Shown: positions 24,967-33,572 of the stretch, piece after piece
Numbering within the stretch: position 1 is the stretch's first letter
Layout: each line of letters starts with the position of its first letter
Source: an uncultured Curvibacter sp.
GTDB lineage: Bacteria > Pseudomonadota > Gammaproteobacteria > Burkholderiales > Burkholderiaceae_C
Direction: 5' to 3'
NCBI GenBank assembly: GCA_903828535.1
Contig: CAIKMN010000031.1
Location: forward strand, 62,001 to 126,000
DNA: 64,000 bases
Made by a program: the position numbers and the translations under genes
Notes under the pieces: model-generated
The model's database searches: none
What the model saw: only the letters and a program-made list of their open reading frames with translations
What the model was told of the DNA's origin: nothing

Positions 24967-26319
24967 GTGGAACTTACCGTACTCTGTTTGAGCTTTTTGC
25001 TCTTTTTGGTCATGGGTGTGCCCGTGGCTTTTGCCATTGGCTTGAGCTGCATCGCCACCTTCTTTGTGGAAGGCCTGCCCTTTGAGACGGCCATTCAAAT
25101 GATGGTGTCGGGCATGAATGTGTTTTCATTCTTGGCCATTCCCTTCTTTATCTTCTCGGGCGAGCTGATGCTGCACGGCGGCATTGCCGACAAAATTTTG
25201 GACTTCGCCCGCAGCATGGTCGGCCACCTCCGCGGTGGTTTGGGCTTGGCCAATGTGGTGGCCAGCACGTTGTTTGGAGGCGTTTCGGGCTCGCCCGTGG
25301 CCGACACCTCGGCCATGGGCGGTGTGATGATTCCGGTCATGAAGCGGGAAGGCTACAGCGCTGACTACGCCGTGAACGTGACCACCCACGCCTCCTTGAC
25401 CGGCGCTTTGATGCCCACCTCGCACAACATGATCATTTATGCCTTCGCCGCACAAGCCGCTGTGGGCGTGATTGATGGCCACACCATCAAAGGCGTGTCG
25501 ATTGGTGATTTGATGTTTGCCGGCTTGATCCCTGTTTTTTGGATCATGGTCTGCATGCTGCTTGCTGCTTACTGGCAAGCCCGTGTCAAAGGCTTCCCCA
25601 AACGGGCCGATGGCAGCTCCATGCTGGAAGTTTTCCCGGGTTGGGGTACTGTCTTGCGCACCTTCATTGCCGCCCTGCCCGGCTTGGGCGTCATTGCGGT
25701 GATTTTGGGTTGCGTGATGGGCGGGGTGACCACCGCCACAGAAGCCGCTGCGATTGCGGTCACCTATTCCTTGCTCTTGACGTCTTTTGTCTATCGCACC
25801 ATGACTTGGAGCAAGATCAAGTTGTCGTTGGGCAAAGCGGCCAAAACCACGGGGGTGATTTTGTTGCTGATCGGCGTCTCCAACATGCTGCGCTGGCAGA
25901 TGGCCAATCTGGAAATCCCAGAGGCCATTGAGAGCGCCTTGTTAACGGCCACACAAACGCCTTGGCTGATGCTGTTGTACATCAACATGATTCAGGTTTT
26001 CTTGGGCATCTTCTTGGACATGGCGGCGCACATCTTGATCACAACGCCCCTGTTTTTGCCATTGGCGATTCAGATGGGCGTGGGACCCGTTCAATTCGGC
26101 ATGATGTTGCTCTTGAACTGCGCGCTGGGCTTGGTCCATCCGCCGGTGGGGACCGTGCAATTTGTGGGATGTGCAATTGGTGAAATCTCGATCGACCAAG
26201 CCACCAAAACCGCTTGGCCTTATTACTTGGCGATTTTCACCGCCATCAACTTGGTGACCTATGTGCCGATGTTCTCGACCTGGCTGCCCACGCTGATCTC
26301 AGGTCACGTCGTCTTGTAA
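24967..26319 (+). CDS. TRAP transporter large permease, DctM family
   Basis: This is the main sodium-coupled channel subunit of the TRAP transporter, with about twelve membrane segments over 450 residues. Family stretches include GVPVAFAIGLSC, FIFSGELMLHGG, FGGVSGSPVADTSAMGG and LLNCALGLVHPPVGT. The start is GTG at 24967, one base after the DctQ stop, which fits translational coupling; the longer frame into dctQ is rejected. It converges with kdgK. Confidence 0.95.
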   Translation: MELTVLCLSFLLFLVMGVPVAFAIGLSCIATFFVEGLPFETAIQMMVSGMNVFSFLAIPFFIFSGELMLHGGIADKILDFARSMVGHLRGGLGLANVVASTLFGGVSGSPVADTSAMGGVMIPVMKREGYSADYAVNVTTHASLTGALMPTSHNMIIYAFAAQAAVGVIDGHTIKGVSIGDLMFAGLIPVFWIMVCMLLAAYWQARVKGFPKRADGSSMLEVFPGWGTVLRTFIAALPGLGVIAVILGCVMGGVTTATEAAAIAVTYSLLLTSFVYRTMTWSKIKLSLGKAAKTTGVILLLIGVSNMLRWQMANLEIPEAIESALLTATQTPWLMLLYINMIQVFLGIFLDMAAHILITTPLFLPLAIQMGVGPVQFGMMLLLNCALGLVHPPVGTVQFVGCAIGEISIDQATKTAWPYYLAIFTAINLVTYVPMFSTWLPTLISGHVVL

Positions 26320-26341
26320 AAGTTCAAGGCTTCGGGGCGAT

Positions 26342-27355
26342 TCAAAGCCCCGAGGGCATTGCCGTCAAAGGAATGATGGCCCCGGGGTGTTGAATCACCA
26401 CAGAGGCCAACAAATTCCCTGAAAGCACCGCTTCATGCGGTGCTTTTTCTTTGAGGCGAGCGGACACATAACCCGCAGCAAATGAGTCGCCTGCTGCTGT
26501 CGTGTCGACCACTTTGGGGACCCGTTGAGTCGGGATCGACAGCGGTGCCTGACCGCTTAAAAACAACAAGGTGGGCTCCGCCCCCCGCTTCACCACCACT
26601 TCCGCGCAACCCGCATTGGATAAAGCCTGTGCACGAGCCACGATCTGCGCCTCGCTGGCCCCTTCACCGCTCTCGGCCCAAACAGCCTGTTCGTCATTCA
26701 AGGTGATCAAGGCCACATCAGCGCAGGCATAAGCTTGTGCGTAAGCCGCCTGGGCTTCTTGAACCGAAGCCCAGAGTCGGGGGCGGTAGTTGTTATCAAA
26801 CACCACCTTTCCGCCCTGCGCACGCAGAGACGCCAAGGCCTTGAAAAGACGTTGACGTCCTTCAGGGGGCAAAATCGCCAAAGAGATGCCGCTCAAATAC
26901 AGCACGTCGACCTGCGCCAAGCCTTGCTCTAACAAGCTGGGGCCTTCATTGAAATAGTCACGGGCGGGGCTGTTTTGACGCCAGTAATGGAATTGCCGCT
27001 CCCCTTGCTCGTCCACCGTGATGGTGTACAAACCCGGCAAGCGGTTGGGCGGGCGGTTCACAAAACGGGTGTCGAGGTGTTCTGCCTTCCAGGCGGCCAA
27101 CATCTCGTCGCTGTAGGGATCGTCAGCACCAAGGGCCGTGGCATAGCCGACTTGGTAATGAAAGGGAGGAAAGGGGGTTTGTGACGGCGATGAACTTTTC
27201 GACAAACGTGCCAAGTAAACGGCGGTGTTCAAAGTGTCACCCCCGTAGGCCCGGGACATGCTTGCTGAACCGGTGTTGCGCAATTCAATCATGCACTCAC
27301 CCACCGCCACCAACAGGGGCTGGGCCCGACCGGGCCTAGAAAACGTCAAACTCAT
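26342..27355 (-). CDS. kdgK: 2-dehydro-3-deoxygluconokinase (KDG kinase), PfkB family
   Basis: KdgK phosphorylates 2-keto-3-deoxygluconate, the product of UxaA, to KDPG. The 337-residue ribokinase-fold protein has the N-terminal GECMIELRN strand, the substrate segment YGGDTLNTAVYLARL and the C-terminal PfkB signature DTTAAGDSFAAGY with the catalytic Asp. KDPG aldolase, needed for the next step, is not in the window. Its ATG overlaps the GntR stop (ATGA), so the two are probably co-translated. It is the last gene of the pectin operon. Confidence 0.92.
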   Translation of the reverse strand: MSLTFSRPGRAQPLLVAVGECMIELRNTGSASMSRAYGGDTLNTAVYLARLSKSSSPSQTPFPPFHYQVGYATALGADDPYSDEMLAAWKAEHLDTRFVNRPPNRLPGLYTITVDEQGERQFHYWRQNSPARDYFNEGPSLLEQGLAQVDVLYLSGISLAILPPEGRQRLFKALASLRAQGGKVVFDNNYRPRLWASVQEAQAAYAQAYACADVALITLNDEQAVWAESGEGASEAQIVARAQALSNAGCAEVVVKRGAEPTLLFLSGQAPLSIPTQRVPKVVDTTAAGDSFAAGYVSARLKEKAPHEAVLSGNLLASVVIQHPGAIIPLTAMPSGL

Positions 27356-28146
27356 GATGCGCTGGGGAAAGAAGAATCGTTGGGTGTGCGGTTCACAAAG
27401 AACTCAGGGCGGAAAGCCCGCGTCACTTCCACCACGGGCAGCACATGGCCTAAATGCTCCCGCATGGCGGCAGCCGCCAGAGCCCCTTGGCCGCGAGCCA
27501 AAGCATTGACCACTTCGGTGTGCTCATGCACCACGCCCTCCATGCGGCCTGTCAAAGGCAGCGTCAAGTGGCGGAAACGGTCAATTTGAATTTTGGCTTG
27601 CTGGATGGTGGCCCAAATGCCTGGGAAACCCGCAATGTCAGCCAAAGCCGAATGAAACGCTTCATCTGCCTGGTGGAAGCCTTGGTAATCCATCTGGATC
27701 ACGCATTTTTGTTGCTTTTCCAGAATGGTCCTCAAATGGGTCATGACCTCAGGGGTGGCGCGATCCGCCACGCGTTCAATCACCGCCACTTCCAGCGCGG
27801 TGCGCACCAGCATGGCCTCTTCCAACCCATTGATCGGGATGCGGGCCACAAAGGTGCCCACACGCTGAAAAATTTCAATCAAACCTTCATCGGCCAGCCG
27901 TTGAACCGCTTGGTGGACAGGGGTACGGCTCAGGCCCATTTCAGCGGCCAGTTCGTGCTCTGAAATGCGTTGACCGGGCTCCAAGGTCAAATCCAAGATG
28001 CGCTGGCGAATCAGTTGATACGCTCGTTGCGCCGCATTGGCGACCAAATCTTTCGATTGGCTTCTGGGCTGACGTCCACTGGGTTTCATAGAGGGCGATT
28101 GTAAGTTGAGCGCCCTCTCCTCAGAGCGCAATGTTTGAAAAGTCAT
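27352..28146 (-). CDS. GntR family transcriptional regulator with FCD domain
   Basis: This 264-residue DNA-binding repressor or activator has a winged-helix domain (LEPGQRISEHELAAEMGLSR, then TPVHQAVQRLADEGLIE). A helical FCD ligand domain carries metal/ligand His and Asp residues (DEAFHSALADIAG, HEHTEVVNAL). FCD regulators commonly sense sugar acids. Lying between the pectinase genes and kdgK, it is the obvious regulator of this locus and would control its own expression. A GAGG before the ATG at 28146 supports the start. Confidence 0.92.
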   Translation of the reverse strand: MTFQTLRSEERALNLQSPSMKPSGRQPRSQSKDLVANAAQRAYQLIRQRILDLTLEPGQRISEHELAAEMGLSRTPVHQAVQRLADEGLIEIFQRVGTFVARIPINGLEEAMLVRTALEVAVIERVADRATPEVMTHLRTILEKQQKCVIQMDYQGFHQADEAFHSALADIAGFPGIWATIQQAKIQIDRFRHLTLPLTGRMEGVVHEHTEVVNALARGQGALAAAAMREHLGHVLPVVEVTRAFRPEFFVNRTPNDSSFPSAS

Positions 28147-28153
28147 ACAAACC

Positions 28154-29983
28154 TCAAGCCGATAAAACGGTGGTCAGGACCTGCTCACCCATGCGTACAT
28201 TTTTGAGTTGGATGGCCTGCGCATTGAACAAGAAATAGGGGTTGGCCACATTCGCTGGGTGACCGAAATCACAGTCAGAAATCGTCACATTTCGGATAGG
28301 GAAAATTTCTGCATGGGCTGGACTGCCGTTAAAACTGGCCGGCACCGGCCCCAACAACACAAAGGCTTGGTAACAAGAGGCCTTGACGCCGTCTTTCACG
28401 ACATCGCCCACTTTAACTTCCGAAATATGCACCTCTGAAACCTGCGGTCGACGGGTTCTCACCGTGTCCTTGGTGGGTGCATAGTCGCAGTCAAAAGTAA
28501 CCACCGCCCCGGCAGCCGAAGCCACCGTGCGGGTGCGCAATGGGGAGCCAGGCAATGAGCTGTAAAAGGACGGCGTTGTTTGAACCCCATTGGGCAATTG
28601 AATGCGGCGCACATAAAAATGCCGCAAATAACCACCGCGGTTCATATTGGTTTTCAAACGAATCGCGGTGTTCAAGGGGTTGGTCTGCCAATGGCTGTTT
28701 TCCATCAACAAGTCCTGCACAAAAACCCGCTCGATACCGGCCGCCATCTCACTGCCCAAAGTCACCGCGCCGTGGCCGCTGTGCATGGTGCAATTTTGAA
28801 TCACGATGTCTCGGGTCGGCCCGAATTGAGTGTCTAAATCTTTGCCCGCTTTGATCGCAATGCAGTCATCGCCGGTGTCGAATAAACATTTTTCAACCAA
28901 GACTTGGGTGCATGACTCGGGGTCAAAACCATCGCTGTTTGGCCCCAGGCTGTTGGCGTGCACACCGCGAATCACCAAACCGTGGCAATTCACGGGATGG
29001 TGTTGCCAAAAAGGTGTGTTGGTGACTTGGTAGCCTTGCAGCAAGACGTCTTTGCAATCCAACAAATGAACCATGGAGGGGCGCAAATAATGCCCCAGAC
29101 CAAACACCCGCTTGAGCGGCTCGACACCGGCCTCAGAGAGCACCGGTAAAAAATACTCGTCGGCCATCCAACGACGGCCTTCACCCAAAATCATCGCCTT
29201 TTGCTCAGCAGACAACTGAGGGGCCAGAACCGCCAAGGTATGCTCATTCAGCGAGTTGGGGCTGTCGCAAACGGGTTGATCGTTCCCCGCGGTTCCATTG
29301 CCTTTCCAAGACCACCAAGCCCCTTGCCCGGGGCCCATCGGCATGCCGCCTTGGCCATTCAGGATGCTGGTCCAGTCTTCGCCGGTCAGGGCAATGTGCT
29401 CTTGCCCATCGGCGTAAATCATGGAGGCAAAGTTCAAACAGTCATTGCCTTGCCAACGGGTTCTCACCAAATTGCCGCGCGGACCGCAGGCGTACTGACC
29501 ATACTTGGCGTAGTCCTCCGGTTGGTTACTGAAATAGATCTGCGCGCCCGCCTTCAAATGCACATGCACGTGCGACAAGAGCACGATGGGGCCAGCGCAA
29601 TACCAACTCCCGGCCGGTATCACGACACGACCACCCCCTTTTTCGTGGCAAGTCTGAATGGCTTTGGCAATGGCTGGGTAGCAATCAAAAGAGCTTGGTA
29701 CGGGTGTTTTTTGCAGGGCTTTTTCATGGTGACCAATGAAGCCCATCACGGAGGTGAGTTCGCAAGGCTTGGCACCAAAACGGGTAACTTCAAAGTCCTC
29801 GTCTCTGAAAGGAGTGGGCTTGCTGAGGCGCGCCACGATGTCAGCCGCTTCTTGCCAAGGATCCAGTGAATTCGATGGCGTTTTGGTTTGCGCCGTTGCG
29901 GTGATCGGGTTGGCACCCAGTGCCAAACCAGAAGCCCAAAGGGCAGACGCGTTCGCCGCGGCTAAAAATTCTCGTCGTTGCAT
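28154..29983 (-). CDS. Glycoside hydrolase family 28 polygalacturonase with Tat signal
   Basis: GH28 enzymes hydrolyse alpha-1,4 bonds between galacturonate units. The 609-residue protein starts with a twin-arginine signal (QRREFLAAANAS), indicating Tat export; tatABC is also in the window. The catalytic motifs are complete: NSD near residue 350, DD in TGDDCIAIK near 370, GHG near 403 and an RLK near 442. The large size and divergent sequence leave endo versus exo action open. The ATG at 29983 overlaps the preceding stop as TGATG, with AAAGGA upstream, suggesting translational coupling to the fusion pectinase. Confidence 0.93.
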   Translation of the reverse strand: MQRREFLAAANASALWASGLALGANPITATAQTKTPSNSLDPWQEAADIVARLSKPTPFRDEDFEVTRFGAKPCELTSVMGFIGHHEKALQKTPVPSSFDCYPAIAKAIQTCHEKGGGRVVIPAGSWYCAGPIVLLSHVHVHLKAGAQIYFSNQPEDYAKYGQYACGPRGNLVRTRWQGNDCLNFASMIYADGQEHIALTGEDWTSILNGQGGMPMGPGQGAWWSWKGNGTAGNDQPVCDSPNSLNEHTLAVLAPQLSAEQKAMILGEGRRWMADEYFLPVLSEAGVEPLKRVFGLGHYLRPSMVHLLDCKDVLLQGYQVTNTPFWQHHPVNCHGLVIRGVHANSLGPNSDGFDPESCTQVLVEKCLFDTGDDCIAIKAGKDLDTQFGPTRDIVIQNCTMHSGHGAVTLGSEMAAGIERVFVQDLLMENSHWQTNPLNTAIRLKTNMNRGGYLRHFYVRRIQLPNGVQTTPSFYSSLPGSPLRTRTVASAAGAVVTFDCDYAPTKDTVRTRRPQVSEVHISEVKVGDVVKDGVKASCYQAFVLLGPVPASFNGSPAHAEIFPIRNVTISDCDFGHPANVANPYFLFNAQAIQLKNVRMGEQVLTTVLSA

Positions 29984-32694
29984 CAAAGTCCTTTGTTTTG
30001 GTATTCGGCCATAAAAATGGCGGCCGTCGGGTCTGGATTGCTGCCAATCCAACTAAGGTCATCATTGGGAAAAGCCTGCTCAAGGTTTTTCAGAAAACCG
30101 CCTCGGTCAAATTGAGCAGGCCGATATGAGAGCTTGCCTCGTTGGTTCCAATCGGCCCAAGGGTGAGTGGGGCTCAAATGGGTGCCGAGTTGGGAGTTCA
30201 TGACCACCACCTTGCCCACAGTTTTCAGGGTTTCTGGTCGGATCGTCCCTTGAGAACCATTGAACCCATCGGCCTTGGCCAGTTGGCAAGAATAGGACTC
30301 TAAAGGCACGGGGCCATAAGGCGTGCATTTCTGGTTGTGAAACCATTGCCGCGCCAACCGATAGCGCCCCTGCAAAGCAAGGGGACTGCCGTCGTGGGTG
30401 AAGTTAACTTGGTCAAAAACAAAGCCGTAACGGCTGTCCAAATGGGTGCTGGGTGCGGCCACATACGCCTGATCGCGACTGCCCAAGGTGTTGACTTCGG
30501 AGCGGTAAAAGTAAGCCGTTGCATCCCCGAATATAAAGTCAACATCGCCTTGGATGAATGCGTTGACAAAGAACGAGCGCGAGGTCCGACCGCCCTCACG
30601 GGCCTTCAGGTACAAGGTGTCTTGCAACGCCAACAAACGCACTTGGTCAAACACCGATCGATCGGCCCCGTCCACCATCAAAGCAACCGCCTGGTGCATG
30701 CCCGGGGGGACGGGATTCGGGCGTACGTAAGCGTTCTCAACCGTCAAATTTTTCATTTGAAAACCCCTGTTTTGGGTCCACACCGTGGCGGTGCCAAAAG
30801 TGGTCAATATGGGGCGCTCTTTGAGGCTGTCAAACATGGCGCGAATGTCGGCATCCGCCTGCGTGAATTCAGCGCCATGGCGTCGTACCAATTCAGCGCC
30901 TGAATCAGCGGCTTCTAATGAAGCGGTGATGACGGTGTCTTGGGGTTGAGCGCCCGCGCCGATTAACCAAATGGGGGCAGACAGCGCCGGCACATAAACA
31001 ATTTCTTCGTAACGCCCTGGCTGAATCAGAATTCGGATGGGTGCCTGGCGACCAGTCAGTTTGGCCTCCTGAACCGCTCGGTTCACCGCCGATTGAACGG
31101 TTTTGAAAACCGACTTCGCGTTCGCTGCGGCGCTGTTGCTTGATTTCTGAGGCCCGACGACATAGTCAACTTGGGCCCCATTCTCGGCCCCTTTCTGAAT
31201 CACTTTCACGTCCGTGACGCCGTCTGGGAGGGGATCCCAAGGGTCCAACTGCTCACGACCGGGCAGACCCGCATAAGACATCACCTCGCTCCATTTGAAG
31301 TGCGCTGCTTGCGCTGCACTTAACTGGGGACGCACACTGGACGGGCCCGATTCGCCAACAGGGCCAATCGTCGTCTGCGCTTGTGACTTGGGAAACAAAG
31401 GAAATTGCCCCGCACAACGGCCAGATTCAAGTTGTGTCAGGGGTCTGAATTGAATCACGCCTTGTGTTTTTGCATTCATCACTTGGTGATGACCCTGCCC
31501 CGTGAGCCACACGTCTTTGAATTGAACTTGAATCGGCAAGGCTTGGCTGTAACCCAACAAAGTCAAATCACCCGGCGTCAAACTGGTGACCGAGTCGAGT
31601 TCGATCGCTTGAAAAATCGGGGGCAAGTCGCCGCTGGAAATTTTGTTGTAAAAAGCAGAAAAATCAATGGGCACTTTGACATCACGCAGGCAAACTTGCT
31701 CGTAGCGTATGCGTTCCACCAACCCGCCACGAGACGCGTTGCTTTTGATGCGCAGGCCTGAGGTGCTGCCCTCCATGCTCAATTGCCTCACCAACACATC
31801 ACGAACCCCGCCATAAGTTTCACTGCCTATCGACATCCCGTGACCGTTGTAAAAATGGTTGTCGATGATCGATATTTTTTCAGAAGGTCCACTGGCGTTT
31901 GACTTGATCGCCACGCCGTCATCCCCCGTCGCAATGAAGCTTCGGGTCACGGTGATGTTGCTCGATGAAATGGGGTCAATGCCATCGGTGTTGCGGGCGG
32001 TTGCCGGCGTGTCCAGCACGATGCCCCATGCCGTGAAGCCATCGACGCTGTTCAAGGTCACATGAAAGTTCGGCGAATTGGCCAGTCTGATTTGATAGAG
32101 CGTGAACTCTTTCGATTGGTTAACTTCGATCAAGCGAGGCACATTGTGCTCAGACACTTCACGTTGAGCGCGCCGCGCAATTTGCCACCATGATTCGTTT
32201 TGCCCTTGCAAGGGCTGGCCGCCTTGGCCATCAATCGTCCCTTTGCCCATGATGCCGCTGTGGGCGGTGTTTTGTGCGGTGATGAAATTGTGGCAACCAT
32301 GCCCTTTTTTGCCCAATGTCCCACAAGTTTTTACACCCCGGTCATATCGACTGGGGTCGGTGCTGGCGTACAGCGTGACCCCCGCATCGACCACTAAGGT
32401 CACGCCTGTTCTTAAGTTCAATGGGCCTGACGTGAAGGCGTTTTGTTCATTGCTCTGAACAAGGTAGACACTTCGCCCGATCGGGCAACGGTCAATGGCC
32501 CGTTGAATGCGGGCTTGATCGTCATCCAACTTTTGCACCGGCCCCGTGGCTTGTGCCACCAAAACGTCACAGGCGGGTGGCACTTTGGGCTCCGTGACGT
32601 TTCTAGAATCTTGGGCTTGGGCGCCAAGGGACAAAAAGCCCAAAGCCAAAGCCAAAGCCAAAGCCGCATGGCCACATCGTGAGGTTAGGTTCAT
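29983..32694 (-). CDS. Bifunctional pectinase: GH28 polygalacturonase fused to CE8 pectin methylesterase
   Basis: A single 903-residue secreted protein joins two pectin enzymes. After a signal peptide (ending SLGAQAQ) comes a GH28 domain, about residues 45-450, with NTDG near 235, TGDDGVAIK near 257, NGHGMSIG near 283 and RIK near 315. A linker leads to a CE8 domain, about 500-880, with ALQDTLYL near 691, GDVDFIFGDA near 718 and LARQW near 781 in place of the common LGRPW. The catalytic Gln, two Asp, Arg and Trp are all kept. It would remove methyl esters and cut the chain. The start overlaps the CE12 stop (ATGA). Confidence 0.93.
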   Translation of the reverse strand: MNLTSRCGHAALALALALGFLSLGAQAQDSRNVTEPKVPPACDVLVAQATGPVQKLDDDQARIQRAIDRCPIGRSVYLVQSNEQNAFTSGPLNLRTGVTLVVDAGVTLYASTDPSRYDRGVKTCGTLGKKGHGCHNFITAQNTAHSGIMGKGTIDGQGGQPLQGQNESWWQIARRAQREVSEHNVPRLIEVNQSKEFTLYQIRLANSPNFHVTLNSVDGFTAWGIVLDTPATARNTDGIDPISSSNITVTRSFIATGDDGVAIKSNASGPSEKISIIDNHFYNGHGMSIGSETYGGVRDVLVRQLSMEGSTSGLRIKSNASRGGLVERIRYEQVCLRDVKVPIDFSAFYNKISSGDLPPIFQAIELDSVTSLTPGDLTLLGYSQALPIQVQFKDVWLTGQGHHQVMNAKTQGVIQFRPLTQLESGRCAGQFPLFPKSQAQTTIGPVGESGPSSVRPQLSAAQAAHFKWSEVMSYAGLPGREQLDPWDPLPDGVTDVKVIQKGAENGAQVDYVVGPQKSSNSAAANAKSVFKTVQSAVNRAVQEAKLTGRQAPIRILIQPGRYEEIVYVPALSAPIWLIGAGAQPQDTVITASLEAADSGAELVRRHGAEFTQADADIRAMFDSLKERPILTTFGTATVWTQNRGFQMKNLTVENAYVRPNPVPPGMHQAVALMVDGADRSVFDQVRLLALQDTLYLKAREGGRTSRSFFVNAFIQGDVDFIFGDATAYFYRSEVNTLGSRDQAYVAAPSTHLDSRYGFVFDQVNFTHDGSPLALQGRYRLARQWFHNQKCTPYGPVPLESYSCQLAKADGFNGSQGTIRPETLKTVGKVVVMNSQLGTHLSPTHPWADWNQRGKLSYRPAQFDRGGFLKNLEQAFPNDDLSWIGSNPDPTAAIFMAEYQNKGL
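32635..32664. repeat. Hexanucleotide repeat in the fusion pectinase signal peptide
   Basis: About four to five copies of an AAAGCC/CAAAGC unit encode the ALALALALG hydrophobic core of the signal peptide on the minus strand. Copy change would lengthen or shorten that core in frame. Confidence 0.85.
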
Positions 32695-33545
32695 GGCTTT
32701 TGAATTTGAAAATAGGGTGGCCACTCAGGCAAGGCTTTCTGCATCAGCGCTTCCATTTGTTCAGCAAAAAAAGCCGCCCCTTTGGGCCCCACATGGGTGT
32801 GATCAAAGGCGCTTTTTTGGGGGCTTACAGGCTCCAGCTGGTTCAGGTCCACCTTGACCGGGGTGCCAGCGACGCTGGTGTCTTGTGAACTGCCTTGAAT
32901 TTCAATTTGGTGAGCCGCTGGGGGCGGTTCTACCGCCAAGGTATCCGCCTGTGCATGCCCCAAGGTTTGGATGGCCGCTGAGCTGACTTGAAGCAATTCA
33001 AGCACGGGGACTTTTTCTTGTAATCCAACTTGACGTGTGGCATCGGCCCAGGGTTCTAAATCGTGGACCAATTGGTCGCCTTTGAAATTGCGCCGCGTCA
33101 AAGGCGTGGCCAACAAAGGTTGCCCGCCCAAAGCGCGAACCTCTTGCACATAGTGGCTGAGGTTGCGGGGGAATTCTGTCACCAAATCGGTGGATCGTCC
33201 GGGTTTGCCGGGTTGGTCGTTGTGCCCGAACTCAATCAGGACATAGGTCGGCAATGCACCTTGGGCTTGCTTCAACAAGTCCAGCACACTTTGCCAAGAA
33301 CCCTCTGCACGGTAACTGCCCGAGCTGCGGCCATTTTTGGCCAAATTAATGCACTTCACTTGAGGCACAAAGCGGGCACACAGGGCATCGCCGTATCCAT
33401 TTTTGGGTGCCAAAGTGGAGTCACCCACCAAGATCACTTGGATGGGTGACAAAGGGGGCGGTGAAGCCCAGACCGTTATTGAAAACGCCCAGAGCCACAC
33501 CGATAACAAGCCGGTCAACCAATCCCTTTTTGTATAGGTATTCAT
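32691..33545 (-). CDS. SGNH hydrolase, rhamnogalacturonan acetylesterase-like (CE12)
   Basis: This 284-residue secreted esterase has a signal peptide ending VWAS. The SGNH blocks are clear: VILVGDSTLAP with the nucleophile Ser near residue 42, NGRSSGSY, EFGHNDQ near 108, and the catalytic Asp-His pair in AFDHTHVGPKGA near 248. This pattern fits CE12 acetylesterases that remove acetyl groups from pectin. Its place directly upstream of the GH28-CE8 fusion supports that role. It lies 27 bases after the TonB receptor gene. Confidence 0.9.
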   Translation of the reverse strand: MNTYTKRDWLTGLLSVWLWAFSITVWASPPPLSPIQVILVGDSTLAPKNGYGDALCARFVPQVKCINLAKNGRSSGSYRAEGSWQSVLDLLKQAQGALPTYVLIEFGHNDQPGKPGRSTDLVTEFPRNLSHYVQEVRALGGQPLLATPLTRRNFKGDQLVHDLEPWADATRQVGLQEKVPVLELLQVSSAAIQTLGHAQADTLAVEPPPAAHQIEIQGSSQDTSVAGTPVKVDLNQLEPVSPQKSAFDHTHVGPKGAAFFAEQMEALMQKALPEWPPYFQIQKP

Positions 33546-33572
33546 GTTGAGCCGGCCTTTTGGGACCGCTGC

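Noticed and set aside
26332-26353. Terminator between dctM and kdgK
   Set aside because: A TCGGGGC/GCCCCGA hairpin exists but has no T-run on either strand and overlaps kdgK coding sequence.
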